Shown here: positions 44,814 to 56,644 of the stretch, piece by piece
How positions within the stretch are numbered: the first letter of the stretch is position 1
Layout: each line of letters starts with the position of its first letter
Position numbers and translations under genes: made by a program
Assembly (NCBI RefSeq): GCF_016862975.1
Contig: NZ_BONZ01000002.1
Span: forward strand, 1-64,000
Direction: 5' to 3'
Source of the DNA: Rugosimonospora africana
GTDB lineage: Bacteria > Actinomycetota > Actinomycetes > Mycobacteriales > Micromonosporaceae
DNA length: 64,000 nt
Notes under the pieces: model-generated
Told to the model about the DNA's origin: nothing
Database searches by the model: none
What the model saw: only the letters and a program-made list of their open reading frames with translations

Positions 44814-46442
44814 TCATCCCTGGTGCGGGTAGGTGTGGTCGGTCGGCGCCACGAACGTCTCCTTGATGGTGCGCGGCGACATCCAGCGGATCAGGTTCTG
44901 CCAGGAACCCGCCTTGTCGTTGGTGCCCGAGGCGCGTGCGCCGCCGAACGGCTGCTGCCCCACCACGGCGCCGGTCGGCTTGTCGTTGATGTAGAAGTTC
45001 CCGGCGGCGTAGCGCAGGACATCGCCGGCCCAGTCGATGACCCGCCGATCGGTGGCGAAGATCGAGCCGGTGAGCGCGTACGGTGCCGCCGACTCCGCCT
45101 GCCGTACCACGTCCTCGAAGTTCCCGTCGTCGTAGACGTGGACGGCGAGGATCGGACCGAAGTACTCGGTACGGAAGACCTCGTGCCCCGGGTCCGAGCA
45201 CTCGACGACCGTGGGGCGCACGAACCAGCCCACCGAGTCGTCGGCGGTACCGCCGGCGATGACCGCGCACGCGGCCGAGTTCTTCACCATTTCCAGCGCG
45301 GCGGTGTGCTTCGCGAACGCCCGGGCGTCGATGACCGCGCCGCCGAAGTTGGTGAAGTCGGTGACGTCGCCGTACGTCAGGGATTCCGTCGCCGCCACGA
45401 GCCGGTCGCGCAGTCCGGACTCCCACAGCGACCGGGGCAGGTACGCGCGGGACGCGGCGGAGCACTTCTGGCCCTGGTACTCGAAGGCGCCCCGGACCAG
45501 TGCGGTGCCCAACGTGGCCGGATCCGCCGAGGCGTGCGCGATCACGAAGTCCTTGCCGCCGGTCTCACCGACCAGGCGCGGGTACGTGCGGTACCGCCCG
45601 ATGTTCTCCCCCACCGTGCGCCACAGCGTCTGGAACGTCGCGGTGGAGCCGGTGAAGTGGATGCCGGCCAGATCCGGATCGGCGAGCACGACCTCGGAGA
45701 CCGCGAGCCCGTCGCCGGTCACCATGTTGATCACACCCGGCGGAAGGCCGGCCTCCTCCAGTACCCGCATGGTGAAGTGCGCCGCGAACTGCTGGGTCGG
45801 CGACGGCTTCCACACCACGGTGTTGCCGAGCAGCGCGACGGACGTGGGCAGGTTGCCGGCGATCGCGGTGAAGTTGAACGGCGTGATTGCGTAGACGAAG
45901 CCCTCCAGCGGCCGGTGGTCGAACCGGTTCCACACGCCGGGCGAGGACAGCGGCTGCTCGGCGAGCAGGCGGCGGGCGAAAGCGACGTTGAACCGGAGGA
46001 AGTCGATCAGCTCGCAGGCCGCGTCGATTTCGGCCTGGAACGAGGTCTTGGACTGGCCCAGCATGGTCGCGCCGTTGAGCGTGTCGCGCCACGGGCCGGC
46101 GATCAGATCGGCTGCGCGGAGGAAGATGGCGGCCCGGTCATCGAAGGACAATTCACGCCACATCGGGGCGGCTTTTTTCGCGGCCGTCACCGCGTCCACC
46201 GCGTCCGCGTTGGTTGCGTTGTGGGTGACTCCCAGCACATGCCGATGCACGTGCGGCTGCACCACTTGGATGGCCTCGCCGCGCGCCATGCGCTGCTGCC
46301 CGTCGATGGTCATCGTCAGGTCCAGCCGCGATCCGGCCAACTCGTCCAGACGGGTGCGCAGACTCTCCCGTTCGGGGCTTCCGGGGGCGTACGTCCGGTT
46401 CGGCTCGTTACGCGGCTCGGGTACGGCGGTCACGGCATCCAT
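44814..46442 (-). CDS. pruA: L-glutamate gamma-semialdehyde dehydrogenase
   Basis: This 542-residue aldehyde dehydrogenase is of the PruA type and oxidises glutamate semialdehyde (from proline) to glutamate with NAD+. It has FNFTAIAGNLP, FTGSTATFQTLW, the catalytic Glu in VGETGGKDF and the catalytic Cys in YQGQKCSAASRAYLP. The length is that of monofunctional PruA. No proline dehydrogenase gene is adjacent. ATG 46442 is preceded by GAGGAG. Two inverted repeats lie in the divergent promoter region. Confidence 0.96.
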   Translation of the reverse strand: MDAVTAVPEPRNEPNRTYAPGSPERESLRTRLDELAGSRLDLTMTIDGQQRMARGEAIQVVQPHVHRHVLGVTHNATNADAVDAVTAAKKAAPMWRELSFDDRAAIFLRAADLIAGPWRDTLNGATMLGQSKTSFQAEIDAACELIDFLRFNVAFARRLLAEQPLSSPGVWNRFDHRPLEGFVYAITPFNFTAIAGNLPTSVALLGNTVVWKPSPTQQFAAHFTMRVLEEAGLPPGVINMVTGDGLAVSEVVLADPDLAGIHFTGSTATFQTLWRTVGENIGRYRTYPRLVGETGGKDFVIAHASADPATLGTALVRGAFEYQGQKCSAASRAYLPRSLWESGLRDRLVAATESLTYGDVTDFTNFGGAVIDARAFAKHTAALEMVKNSAACAVIAGGTADDSVGWFVRPTVVECSDPGHEVFRTEYFGPILAVHVYDDGNFEDVVRQAESAAPYALTGSIFATDRRVIDWAGDVLRYAAGNFYINDKPTGAVVGQQPFGGARASGTNDKAGSWQNLIRWMSPRTIKETFVAPTDHTYPHQG

Positions 46443-46514
46443 GGGGGGCTCCTCGGAGTGGGATCTCGGCGGCATCGGCGAGGCCACACCCATATTGGCA
46501 CGCCTGGCTCCCGA

Positions 46515-46529
46515 CGCTGGCAGCCAGCG
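46515..46529. promoter_or_regulatory. Inverted repeat upstream of pruA
   Basis: CGCTGG and CCAGCG flank CAG, 73 bp upstream of pruA on the divergent side. It may be an operator. Confidence 0.35.
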
Positions 46530-46540
46530 CCACGTGACGG

Positions 46541-46556
46541 GCGTGGTTACCCACGC
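46541..46556. promoter_or_regulatory. Second inverted repeat in the pruA divergent region
   Basis: GCGTGG and CCACGC are separated by TTAC. It lies 44 bp before the divergent membrane-protein start and 99 bp before pruA. Confidence 0.38.
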
Positions 46557-46599
46557 GCGTACCCTGAGTCGTCGGCGACATTGACCAAGGGGAGCCGAG

Positions 46600-47781
46600 A
46601 TGCCTGAAGACGCCGAGCATCCCGCCGGCCAGCGCAGCACGGTCGTGCTGCTCACACTCGGCCTGATCTGGCTCGCCGCGTACCTGTGGGCGGCGCACGC
46701 GAGCATCGTCGGAGCCGGGCAGGACGAACTCATCGCGGTGTTCGACGCCGCGCTCGCGCTACCCGGGGTGGTTGCCGCCACCATGCTCGCCGGGGCCACG
46801 GCCGGAGTGACCGCGCTCGGCTGGGTGCGCCCCCGGCTGTCCACTCCGGGTGGCTGGGCGGCGTCCGTCATCGCCCTGGTCTCCGGCCTGGTCATCGGCG
46901 GTCTGGCCAGCGGCATGATCCTGCTCGGATACGGTCACCGGTCGTCGATCATGGTGCTCGCCTGGGCGGTACTGGCTGCGGGCGCGGTCGGCGGCATCAT
47001 CGGCAGCGTCCGTCCGCGGGAAATGATCTCGGCCGGGCTGGCCGCCACCATCGTCGCGTTCCTCCTCGGCTTCGTGCTCAACTACAAGCAGGACGCGCTG
47101 CTCGACCTGTTCGGAGCGGGAAATTCGGTGCAGTCCCGCGCCGACGCGCTGAACCGGCTCACGCCGACCGAATCGCTGCTGGCCGGCGTCCTGGCCGGCA
47201 TCGTGGCGTTCCTGTACCTGCGCAGGTCCGGCACCGGCCTCCAGTTCTGGCCCCGCTTCTTGGCGCACCTGGCCGGTGGCGCGACGCCCGGGATCATCCT
47301 GCTGCTCGCCGAGGTGGTCACCCGGCTGGGCGGCGGCCAGCTGTTCGGCGCCGCCGGCAGCGACAGCGCGATCGACCAGGCGGCCATCGCGTACTCCAGC
47401 GGGTCCCGCCTCAATCACGGGCTGATCGTCCTGTTCACCGGCGCGTTCGTCGCATTGATCGCGTTCGGCGTCACGGTACGGCCGGCAACCGCCGTACCGG
47501 CGGAACCGGCCGGCAGGCGGGGCGCCAACCGGCGCGGTACGGCGACCCGACCGGAGGGTACGGCCGGGAGCGGCACGGACACCAGGTCGGCACCGGCAGC
47601 GGACTCACATACTGCGTCCACGAGCGGCGCGTCCGGCACGAAGACCGACCGCGACGCGACCGGCCACGGCGGCCGGAAGACCGCACCGGCGGCGCGGAAG
47701 GCCGAGCCTGACGCGATCGACGACGCGGCGGAGTTGGCCGCCGCGCCGCGCGGCACCTCGGCGCCGGCCGACGAGGCTTAG
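46600..47781 (+). CDS. Polytopic membrane protein of unknown function
   Basis: This 393-residue protein has about eight predicted membrane helices in its first 300 residues (for example VVLLTLGLIWLAAYLWAA and ISAGLAATIVAFLLGFVL) and a disordered, charged C-terminal tail of about 95 residues. I do not recognise the family; there is no transporter signature. It is divergent from pruA and converges on the DUF6912 gene six bases downstream. GGGGAG precedes ATG 46600. Confidence 0.8.
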   Translation: MPEDAEHPAGQRSTVVLLTLGLIWLAAYLWAAHASIVGAGQDELIAVFDAALALPGVVAATMLAGATAGVTALGWVRPRLSTPGGWAASVIALVSGLVIGGLASGMILLGYGHRSSIMVLAWAVLAAGAVGGIIGSVRPREMISAGLAATIVAFLLGFVLNYKQDALLDLFGAGNSVQSRADALNRLTPTESLLAGVLAGIVAFLYLRRSGTGLQFWPRFLAHLAGGATPGIILLLAEVVTRLGGGQLFGAAGSDSAIDQAAIAYSSGSRLNHGLIVLFTGAFVALIAFGVTVRPATAVPAEPAGRRGANRRGTATRPEGTAGSGTDTRSAPAADSHTASTSGASGTKTDRDATGHGGRKTAPAARKAEPDAIDDAAELAAAPRGTSAPADEA

Positions 47782-47787
47782 GCCCGG

Positions 47788-48324
47788 TCAGGCAGCGCCT
47801 TCGGAGGGCGGCACCACGATGTGGTCGATCTCGGAGACGTCGTACCAGGCCAGCTCGTGATCCTCGGTGGCGTCCACGGTGAACTGGGCGTCCGCGTCCC
47901 CGGCCAGCGCCTCCTCGACGACCTTGACGGCCGCCTCCACCTCCGGCTCCGCCCGCGCGTCGTCGACGTGAATCGCGGCGATCGCGGCCAGTGGCACCGG
48001 GCCGGTCAACCGGATCACGCTGGAGCCCAGCTCCGGGTCGGCCGCGCCGACACCCGTCGGGGACAGGTCGGCGGAGATCACCACCCGGCGCCGGGGAGCC
48101 GTCGGAGCCGGACGTAGCAGCCGGAGCGCCGCCTGGGCGGCCCGGGTGAACGCGACGTACTCCAGCTCCTCCTCGTCGCCTTCCGTGTACCACTCGCGCA
48201 GGCTCGGGGTGACCGCGTGTGCCTCGCCACCCAGGCTGTCGAGGGACAGCTGACCCCGCTCCCGCAACTCGGTGAGGTCGGGGAGAGTCGCAGGCAGGTA
48301 GATCCTGATCAGGTTGTCCTTCAC
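47788..48324 (-). CDS. DUF6912 family protein
   Basis: This 178-residue soluble protein opens [15 protein letters not shown], then [25 protein letters not shown] and [10 protein letters not shown]. These are the conserved features of the actinobacterial DUF6912 family, function unknown. The start GTG 48324 adds five residues before the conserved IRIYLP; nothing closer in frame is better. It is divergent from the small HTH gene with a 157-bp gap. Confidence 0.78.
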   Translation of the reverse strand: MKDNLIRIYLPATLPDLTELRERGQLSLDSLGGEAHAVTPSLREWYTEGDEEELEYVAFTRAAQAALRLLRPAPTAPRRRVVISADLSPTGVGAADPELGSSVIRLTGPVPLAAIAAIHVDDARAEPEVEAAVKVVEEALAGDADAQFTVDATEDHELAWYDVSEIDHIVVPPSEGAA

Positions 48325-48458
48325 GGTGCGCACCCCCGCGCGATCAGCAGTTGTCGCCACCCGTAGTACACCGTGGGCGGCCCGGAGGGAAGGCTATCCG
48401 GTCGGCCGTGCCGGGGCCGCGTCGCTGGTACCCGACGGCCGGTTTCGCACCAGTGCAG

Positions 48459-48483
48459 GCAATCGATGGCAAACTGAGGCAAT
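48459..48483 (+). promoter_or_regulatory. Three GGCAA repeats at 10-bp spacing, overlapping the HTH start
   Basis: GGCAA occurs at 48459, 48469 and 48479, one helical turn apart and all in direct orientation. The last overlaps the ATG of the HTH gene. This is a candidate autoregulatory site for head-to-tail binding. Confidence 0.6.
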
Positions 48484-48724
48484 GCCCAGCCGGTTCATGC
48501 AGATGCAAGAAGTCGCGGACGAGCTTTCCGTGTCGATGTCGCAGGTCTACCACATGGTGCGCAGCGGCGAGCTGCCCGCGATCAAGATCGGCGGACGGGG
48601 TCAGTGGCGCATCGAGCGGGCGAAGCTCGAGGACTACATCGCGCAGAAGTACGCGGAGACGGCCGACTGGGTGAAAGAAAATCCGCTGGTCGGGCGCGAG
48701 GACGACATCGACCCGCCGAGCTGA
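48482..48724 (+). CDS. Small MerR/excisionase-type helix-turn-helix regulator
   Basis: This 80-residue protein is an HTH_17 (excisionase/BldC-like) DNA-binding domain: MQEVADELSVSMSQVYHMVR for the HTH, then ELPAIKIGGRGQWRIERAKLEDYI for the wing. A short acidic tail follows. There is no phage context, so it is a regulator rather than an excisionase. BldC, a compact MerR-like protein of Streptomyces, binds direct repeats as cooperative multimers; direct GGCAA repeats occur immediately upstream here and before the next gene. ATG 48482 was chosen. Confidence 0.85.
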   Translation: MPSRFMQMQEVADELSVSMSQVYHMVRSGELPAIKIGGRGQWRIERAKLEDYIAQKYAETADWVKENPLVGREDDIDPPS

Positions 48725-48744
48725 GAGCCCCTCCCGCCGCACCC

Positions 48745-48780
48745 GACGGCCGTCGACCCCGAGGGGGATCGGCGGCCGTC
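48745..48780 (+). terminator. Hairpin after the HTH gene
   Basis: GACGGCCG and CGGCCGTC arms enclose a 20-nt loop that itself can pair (CCCC with GGGG). It starts 20 bp after the stop. Confidence 0.55.
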
Positions 48781-48865
48781 CGTCGTGTGCGATCCGGCCC
48801 GTACCGCCAATTGAAGGCAGCCGGACGTTGACGGGGTAGAACATACTGAGCTACAAATCACTGAA

Positions 48866-48890
48866 GGCAAACGTAGGCAAACGAAGGAAT
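48866..48890 (+). promoter_or_regulatory. GGCAA repeat array upstream of the DUF6459 gene
   Basis: GGCAAAC occurs at 48866 and 48876, followed by a degenerate GGAA at 48886, again at exact 10-bp spacing and in direct orientation. It lies 29-53 bp before the GTG start. Confidence 0.6.
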
Positions 48891-48918
48891 CGAGAGAGAC
48901 TGACCCCCGGGAGGCCCC

Positions 48919-49839
48919 GTGACCACGTCGCTTGCCATCCGCACCCGGCCGCCGCAGGAGGCCACGCGCCGCACCGCCGTCGGGGCGGTACCGCTGGTCA
49001 GGCTGCGGCCCGCACCGTCCTTCGAGCCGCCGTACGACGACGAGGTGGTGCCGGCCGGCGACGGCTGGCACCACGGCTGCCGTCATGGTCGGGGCCCCGA
49101 TCGCGGCCTCGACCCAGATCCGGGTGAGAAGGCGGGAAGCGGCGCCCTTGACCACACCGAGCCCGCTGAGCTGCCCACTCCGCCAGCCGCGCTGCCCGCC
49201 TCACCGGCCGATGGGGCACCGCCCCGGGCCGTCACCGGCCGGCACGCCGCATACCGCTACGTCGGGCTGTGCCTGGAGGTCCTGGAGGGCTTCCGGCCCG
49301 TCGGGCACCTCCGCCGGTTTACCGTGCCCAGCGCGTTCGAGTCGGTCGCCGACCAGCTGGCCCGCCCGGTGGCGCGGGCCGGGCACCAGCCGCCCGGTGA
49401 AGCCGCAGGTGCGACCAGACAGGCCGGCGCCACGGGCGGGACCAGACAGCCCGGCATCGCGGGCGGGACCAGGCAAGCCGGCAACGCCAGCGGGACCAGA
49501 CAGGCCGGCACGACGGGCGGGACCGGACAGGCCGGCGCAGAGGGAGGAGTGAGGCGAGCCGGGTTCGCGGTGCGGACAGACGTGCCGGGTGCCGGCCGGC
49601 ACGCCGGCGCCCCGGTCCGGGCCGGCCTCCCGGGCCAGCCGGACGTCACGGGGCGGGCCACCCTCCCGGGGCCGAGCGCCGATCGGATCAGGCTGCGCCG
49701 CACGCGCGTCGCCGAGCCCCGCGACGGGGCCGTGGAGGCGGTCGCCGTCCTGAGCCGGGCCGGGCGCACCTGGGCGCTCGCGCTACGCCTGGAATACCGC
49801 GAGGACACCTGGCTGTGCACCCACGTCGAGGTGGTGTGA
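48919..49839 (+). CDS. DUF6459 (Rv3235-like) family protein
   Basis: This 306-residue protein has a Pro/Arg-rich N-terminus (VRLRPAPSFEPPYDDE) and a conserved C-terminal domain from about residue 250 (RIRLRRTRVAEPRDGAVEAV, then ALALRLEYREDTWLCTHVEV). This end matches DUF6459, the family of Mycobacterium tuberculosis Rv3235, which also lies near secA. Function is unknown. The middle contains nine-residue tandem repeats. GTG 48919 follows GGGAGG. It converges on secA. Confidence 0.75.
   Translation: MTTSLAIRTRPPQEATRRTAVGAVPLVRLRPAPSFEPPYDDEVVPAGDGWHHGCRHGRGPDRGLDPDPGEKAGSGALDHTEPAELPTPPAALPASPADGAPPRAVTGRHAAYRYVGLCLEVLEGFRPVGHLRRFTVPSAFESVADQLARPVARAGHQPPGEAAGATRQAGATGGTRQPGIAGGTRQAGNASGTRQAGTTGGTGQAGAEGGVRRAGFAVRTDVPGAGRHAGAPVRAGLPGQPDVTGRATLPGPSADRIRLRRTRVAEPRDGAVEAVAVLSRAGRTWALALRLEYREDTWLCTHVEVV
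49414..49560 (+). repeat. 27-bp tandem repeat in the DUF6459 gene
   Basis: Five units begin at 49414, 49441, 49468, 49495 and 49522, with a decayed sixth at 49549. Each encodes a nine-residue TRQAGxxGG-type peptide. Confidence 0.88.
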
Positions 49840-49867
49840 GCGGTACGACGAAAAGACCCTCGAAGAC

Positions 49868-49907
49868 GGCGACGGCCGGCGAACCCAAGGGTCCGCCGGC
49901 CGTCGCC
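49868..49907. terminator. Bidirectional terminator between DUF6459 and secA
   Basis: A perfect 14-bp stem (GGCGACGGCCGGCG with its complement) and a 12-nt loop separate converging genes. Confidence 0.78.
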
Positions 49908-49919
49908 GGTCGTTCCTGG

Positions 49920-52823
<2,904 letters not shown>

Positions 52824-52989
52824 GGATTCCGCTCCCTAGACAGTCTGCCGAACCATCGTAGGCGGACAGAGGGCCGAACTGTCAGCCGCGCTGGGACCCG
52901 GAGCCGCGATCGTGACTAAACGGACCCTCAATTTTGCGTTGATCATGAAATTCGGACCGTAGCACGGTTCGCGTTCTGTCCGTAACCTC

Positions 52990-54120
52990 ATGATCGTGCC
53001 GAGCCCGTTGATGGAGATCCTCGCCGGGAACGTGCTGATCCGGCCCTGGCAGCCGGCCGATGCCGGCCCGGTGTACCGCGCCTGCCAGGATTCCGATATT
53101 CAGCGATGGACTCGAATGCCCAGTCCGTACCTGCTCCGCCACGCCACCAGCTTCGTTACCGAATTGTCGCCAAAGGCGTGGACCGAGGGAACCGGCGCCC
53201 CGCTGGGCGTTTTCGACGCGAAGTCCGGCGAACTGCTCGGATCCTGCGGGCTGACCGAGATCCGCGACGGTACCGGCGAGATCGGGTACTGGACGGCACC
53301 GTGGGCGCGGGGCCGGGGGGTGGCCGCGACCGCGCTCCGGGCGGTGGCGGCTTTCGCGTTCGAGCGGGCCGGCGTCCACCGGATCGGCTGGCGCGCCCTG
53401 GTCGGCAACCACACGTCCCGGCTGGTCGCGCTGCGCGCCGGGGTACGGGTACACGGCCGCACTCGGATCGTCGAGGGGCCCGGGTGGGCGGACGTCTGGT
53501 GGGGCACCCTGATGCCGGGCGAGGTCACCCCGCAGACCCCGGCCGCGTACGCGCCCGGATCGCTGGCCGCGCGGCGGGCCGCCGTGTTCTCCCGGCCCCA
53601 GCCACGCCTGCCGGGCCTGGTGCCGCTGCGCGCGGCGGACATCGACCTGATCACGGCGGCGTGCCGGGACCAGGAGTCGGCACGCTGGACGACGGTTCCG
53701 GTGCCGTACGTCCGCGCCGACGCGGAGTTCTACACGCTGCGACACGCGCCGCTGACCTGGGCCGCCGGGGAGGGGGCGGTGTACCAGATGGTGGACGCGC
53801 GCAACGAGTACGTCGGCACGATCGACCTGCGCCTGACCGCCGGCGACGAGGCCGCCGCCGAGGTCGGTTTCCTGGTCGCCCCGTGGGCCCGGGGGCGCGG
53901 GCACGCGACCCGGACGCTGAAGTCGCTGTGCGCCTGGGGCTTCGAGGCGCTCGGCCTGACCCGGATCGTCTGGCGCGCGCACGTCGGCAACGAGGCGTCG
54001 CGCCGGGTCGCGGAGAAGGCCGGCTTCAGCGTGGAAGGGGTGCAGCGGGCGGGCTGCGCCCAGCGCGGCGAGCGCCGCGACGCGTGGGTCGGCGCGCTGC
54101 TGTCCACCGATCCGGCCTGA
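52990..54120 (+). CDS. Tandem GNAT acetyltransferase-domain protein
   Basis: This 376-residue protein contains two RimJ/RimL-type GNAT domains in tandem, about residues 1-175 and 215-376. Each has the acetyl-CoA-binding segment: GEIGYWTAPWARGRGVAATAL in the first and AEVGFLVAPWARGRGHATRTL in the second. The acceptor is unknown. It is divergent from secA, with a 166-bp gap, and is a paralogue of the next gene. ATG 52990 was taken; a Met seven codons later is possible. Confidence 0.87.
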   Translation: MIVPSPLMEILAGNVLIRPWQPADAGPVYRACQDSDIQRWTRMPSPYLLRHATSFVTELSPKAWTEGTGAPLGVFDAKSGELLGSCGLTEIRDGTGEIGYWTAPWARGRGVAATALRAVAAFAFERAGVHRIGWRALVGNHTSRLVALRAGVRVHGRTRIVEGPGWADVWWGTLMPGEVTPQTPAAYAPGSLAARRAAVFSRPQPRLPGLVPLRAADIDLITAACRDQESARWTTVPVPYVRADAEFYTLRHAPLTWAAGEGAVYQMVDARNEYVGTIDLRLTAGDEAAAEVGFLVAPWARGRGHATRTLKSLCAWGFEALGLTRIVWRAHVGNEASRRVAEKAGFSVEGVQRAGCAQRGERRDAWVGALLSTDPA

Positions 54121-54359
54121 CCCACCGTGCCCGACCACCATCGCCGCCCGGCCAGGGTAGCCGCCCGCGACCGCGGCTCGGACCGACGGTACCGACGCCG
54201 ATCGCACCGGCGAGGCGGGCAGTACCCGTACGATCACACAGCGGCGTGCCCCCACGGCCCGGCCCGGTCGGATGAGCCGGTGCCGCCCCGGTTTCCCGGC
54301 GGCGGACAGCCGGGGCGGGCGGATCGGGCACGGGTCGCCGGAGGCGGGAAGGAGCGGGC

Positions 54360-55472
54360 ATGAGTCGGCCGATCGGAGAAGACGACGGGGTCGTCCTGCG
54401 CGCGCCCCGACCGGCCGACCGGGACCGCCTGCACGCCGGCGTGGACCCGCTGGTCACCCGGTACGTCCCGGCGGTACCCGACCCGTGCACCCCGCGGGAC
54501 GTCCAGCGGTGGATCGACCGGGTACGCGTCGGCGCCCCCGACCGGGTCGACTACGTGATCGCCGACCCCCGTACCGATGAGGTGCTGGGTGCCGCCGGCC
54601 TGCACCACCTGCGCTGGGAGGAGGGCTCCGGCGAGGTCGGGTACTGGGTGGCGCCCTGGGCCCGGGCACGGGGCGTCGCGACCGCCACCGCCATCGCGCT
54701 GACGAAGTGGGGCGCGGCCCGCGGCCTGACCCGCGTGGAACTGCTCACCCATCCGGAGAACTGGCCCAGCCAGCGGGTCGCGATCAACGCCGGTTACCGG
54801 CGGGAGGGGCTGCGCCGGGGCGGTGGCATCAACCGGGACGGCAGCCGGTACGACCTGATCGTGTGGGCCCGGCTGCGCACCGACCCGGAGGGGCCCAGCC
54901 TGCGGACCCTGCCCGACCTGCCGTCCGGCGAGCTGACCGACGGCGTGGTCTCACTCCGTCCACTGTGGATTCAAGACGCGCCGAACGTGTTCGCCCTGCG
55001 CAGCCTGCCCGACGTGGTGGCGACCACGGTCTCGTCCCAGTTGCCGAGGATGGACCAGATCGAGCGCCGCTGCGCCGAGGCGCCGGCCGAGTGGCTGGCC
55101 GGCACCGCTGCCGACCTGACGATCCGGGACGCGGCCAGCGGCGCGTTCGCCGGGGAGATCACGCTGCGCTACGCCGAGCCGGTGACCGGCCAGGCCATGA
55201 TCGGATACAGTCTGCTGCCGCCGTGGCGCGGGCGCGGTTTCGCGTCCCGGGCCGCCGGGCTGGTCGCCGCGTGGGCGTTCGAGGCGGTGGGCGTCACCCG
55301 CCTGATCGCCGGCGCCGCGCCGGGCAACACCCGGTCTCAGCGGGTACTGCAACGGGCCGGGTTCCGCCGCGAGGGGTACGAGCACTCCCGGCTGCCGGGT
55401 CCGGCCGGTACCCGGGTCGACACCATCCTGTACGCGCTGCTCCCCGAGGACATCGCTCAACAGGCGGGCTAG
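54360..55472 (+). CDS. Tandem GNAT acetyltransferase-domain protein, paralogue
   Basis: This 370-residue protein also has two RimJ/RimL-type GNAT domains (about residues 1-175 and 195-370), with GEVGYWVAPWARARGVATAT and MIGYSLLPPWRGRGFASRAA as CoA-binding segments. It probably arose by duplication with its neighbour, which ends 239 bp upstream; that gap has no gene. GGAAGGAG precedes ATG 54360. Its stop codon overlaps that of the converging antiporter gene through the shared bases CTAG. Confidence 0.87.
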   Translation: MSRPIGEDDGVVLRAPRPADRDRLHAGVDPLVTRYVPAVPDPCTPRDVQRWIDRVRVGAPDRVDYVIADPRTDEVLGAAGLHHLRWEEGSGEVGYWVAPWARARGVATATAIALTKWGAARGLTRVELLTHPENWPSQRVAINAGYRREGLRRGGGINRDGSRYDLIVWARLRTDPEGPSLRTLPDLPSGELTDGVVSLRPLWIQDAPNVFALRSLPDVVATTVSSQLPRMDQIERRCAEAPAEWLAGTAADLTIRDAASGAFAGEITLRYAEPVTGQAMIGYSLLPPWRGRGFASRAAGLVAAWAFEAVGVTRLIAGAAPGNTRSQRVLQRAGFRREGYEHSRLPGPAGTRVDTILYALLPEDIAQQAG

Positions 55473-56644
55473 CCCCACCAGAACACCGCCGCGATGATCA
55501 CGTAGAGACCCATCAGGATCGCGCCCTCCAGCCAGTTCGACTCGCCGTCGAAGACGATCAGAGTGACCAGCACGACGGTCACCACCACCGCGGCGACCAG
55601 CATCGGCGCGAACACCAGGGTCAGCGTGGTGGCGGTGGTCAGGCTCAGCAGTACGAGCGCGGGTGCGAGCAGCAACGCGACCTGGAGCGGGCTGTTCACG
55701 ATGACGGACAGCGCGTAGTCCGTCTGGTTGCGGAAGGCCAACTGGATGCCGACCACGTTCTCGATGGCGTTGCCGGCGATCGCCACCACCACCAGACCGG
55801 CGAACGCCTGGGAGAGATGCAGGCTGGTGATCGCGGGCTGGAGCGCGTTGACGAACCAGTCGGAGACCATCGCGGACGCCACGGCCGCCGCCGCGAGCAT
55901 GCCCACCGCGAGCCAGACCGGCCACCGGGGCGGCTCGGCCGAGTTCGTCGCGCCCTTGGTGCCCTGCGCTCTCGCGGACCCGGCGGCCTTGGCTGACGCG
56001 GCGGCCTTGGCTGACGCGGCGCCGCTGTCCTGACGAGCCAGCGAGGCGGGCAGCGACAGCACGAACACGATCAGCAGGACCACCGCCACCGTGTCGGACA
56101 GCACCCGCACGTGCGACGCCGCCGGGCTGTGGGTGAGCTGGGCCATGCTGGGCAGCACCAGCGCGGCCGTGGCCAGCACCAGCAGGACGGAGGTCTGCCT
56201 GGCGCGGGCCCGTTCGAACTTCTGGGGGCCGTTCTTGAGCCCGCCGACCACGAACGCGGCGCCGAGCACCAGGAGCAGATTGGCCAGCATCGAGCCGATG
56301 ATCGCCGACTGGACGACCAGCCGGAGGCCCGCCCGCAGCGCGAAGAACGAGATGAACAGCTCGGGCAGGTTGCCCAGCGCGCCCTGCAACACGCCGGTGG
56401 CGCCCGGCCCGAACCGGTCGCCGAGCTGCTCGACGCTGCGCGCCACGAGGGCGGCCAGCAGCGCGACCGCGATGCCCGAGCAGGCGAACGCGAGGACCTG
56501 GTTGGCGTGCGCGTACCGGGTGACGCCGGCCGCCACGATCCCGGCCGCGGCTCCCATGAGGATCACCAGATCCGAGCGGATCAGGGTCCTTCCGTCCGCC
56601 GGCCGATGGTCCGTCGATGAAACGTCGGTCTGCGCGTCAGGCAC
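55469..56644 (-). CDS. Calcium/proton (cation) antiporter, CaCA family
   Basis: This 391-residue protein has eleven or so membrane helices and the two alpha-repeat signatures of CaCA exchangers: ALGNLPELFISFFALR in the first half and AGNAIENVVGIQLAF in the second, each with the acidic residue that binds cation. A hydrophilic Ala/Lys-rich loop separates the halves. It should export Ca2+ in exchange for H+. GTG 56644 begins the frame. Tail-to-tail overlap of four bases with the GNAT gene. Confidence 0.92.
   Translation of the reverse strand: MPDAQTDVSSTDHRPADGRTLIRSDLVILMGAAAGIVAAGVTRYAHANQVLAFACSGIAVALLAALVARSVEQLGDRFGPGATGVLQGALGNLPELFISFFALRAGLRLVVQSAIIGSMLANLLLVLGAAFVVGGLKNGPQKFERARARQTSVLLVLATAALVLPSMAQLTHSPAASHVRVLSDTVAVVLLIVFVLSLPASLARQDSGAASAKAAASAKAAGSARAQGTKGATNSAEPPRWPVWLAVGMLAAAAVASAMVSDWFVNALQPAITSLHLSQAFAGLVVVAIAGNAIENVVGIQLAFRNQTDYALSVIVNSPLQVALLLAPALVLLSLTTATTLTLVFAPMLVAAVVVTVVLVTLIVFDGESNWLEGAILMGLYVIIAAVFWWG

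Noticed and set aside
48482-48724. Prophage excisionase
   Set aside because: No integrase, attachment site or phage gene nearby; neighbours are conserved actinobacterial genes.
49414-49560. CRISPR-like regular repeats
   Set aside because: Units are contiguous, in frame and without spacers; they are protein-coding tandem repeats. No CRISPR array or cas gene was seen.
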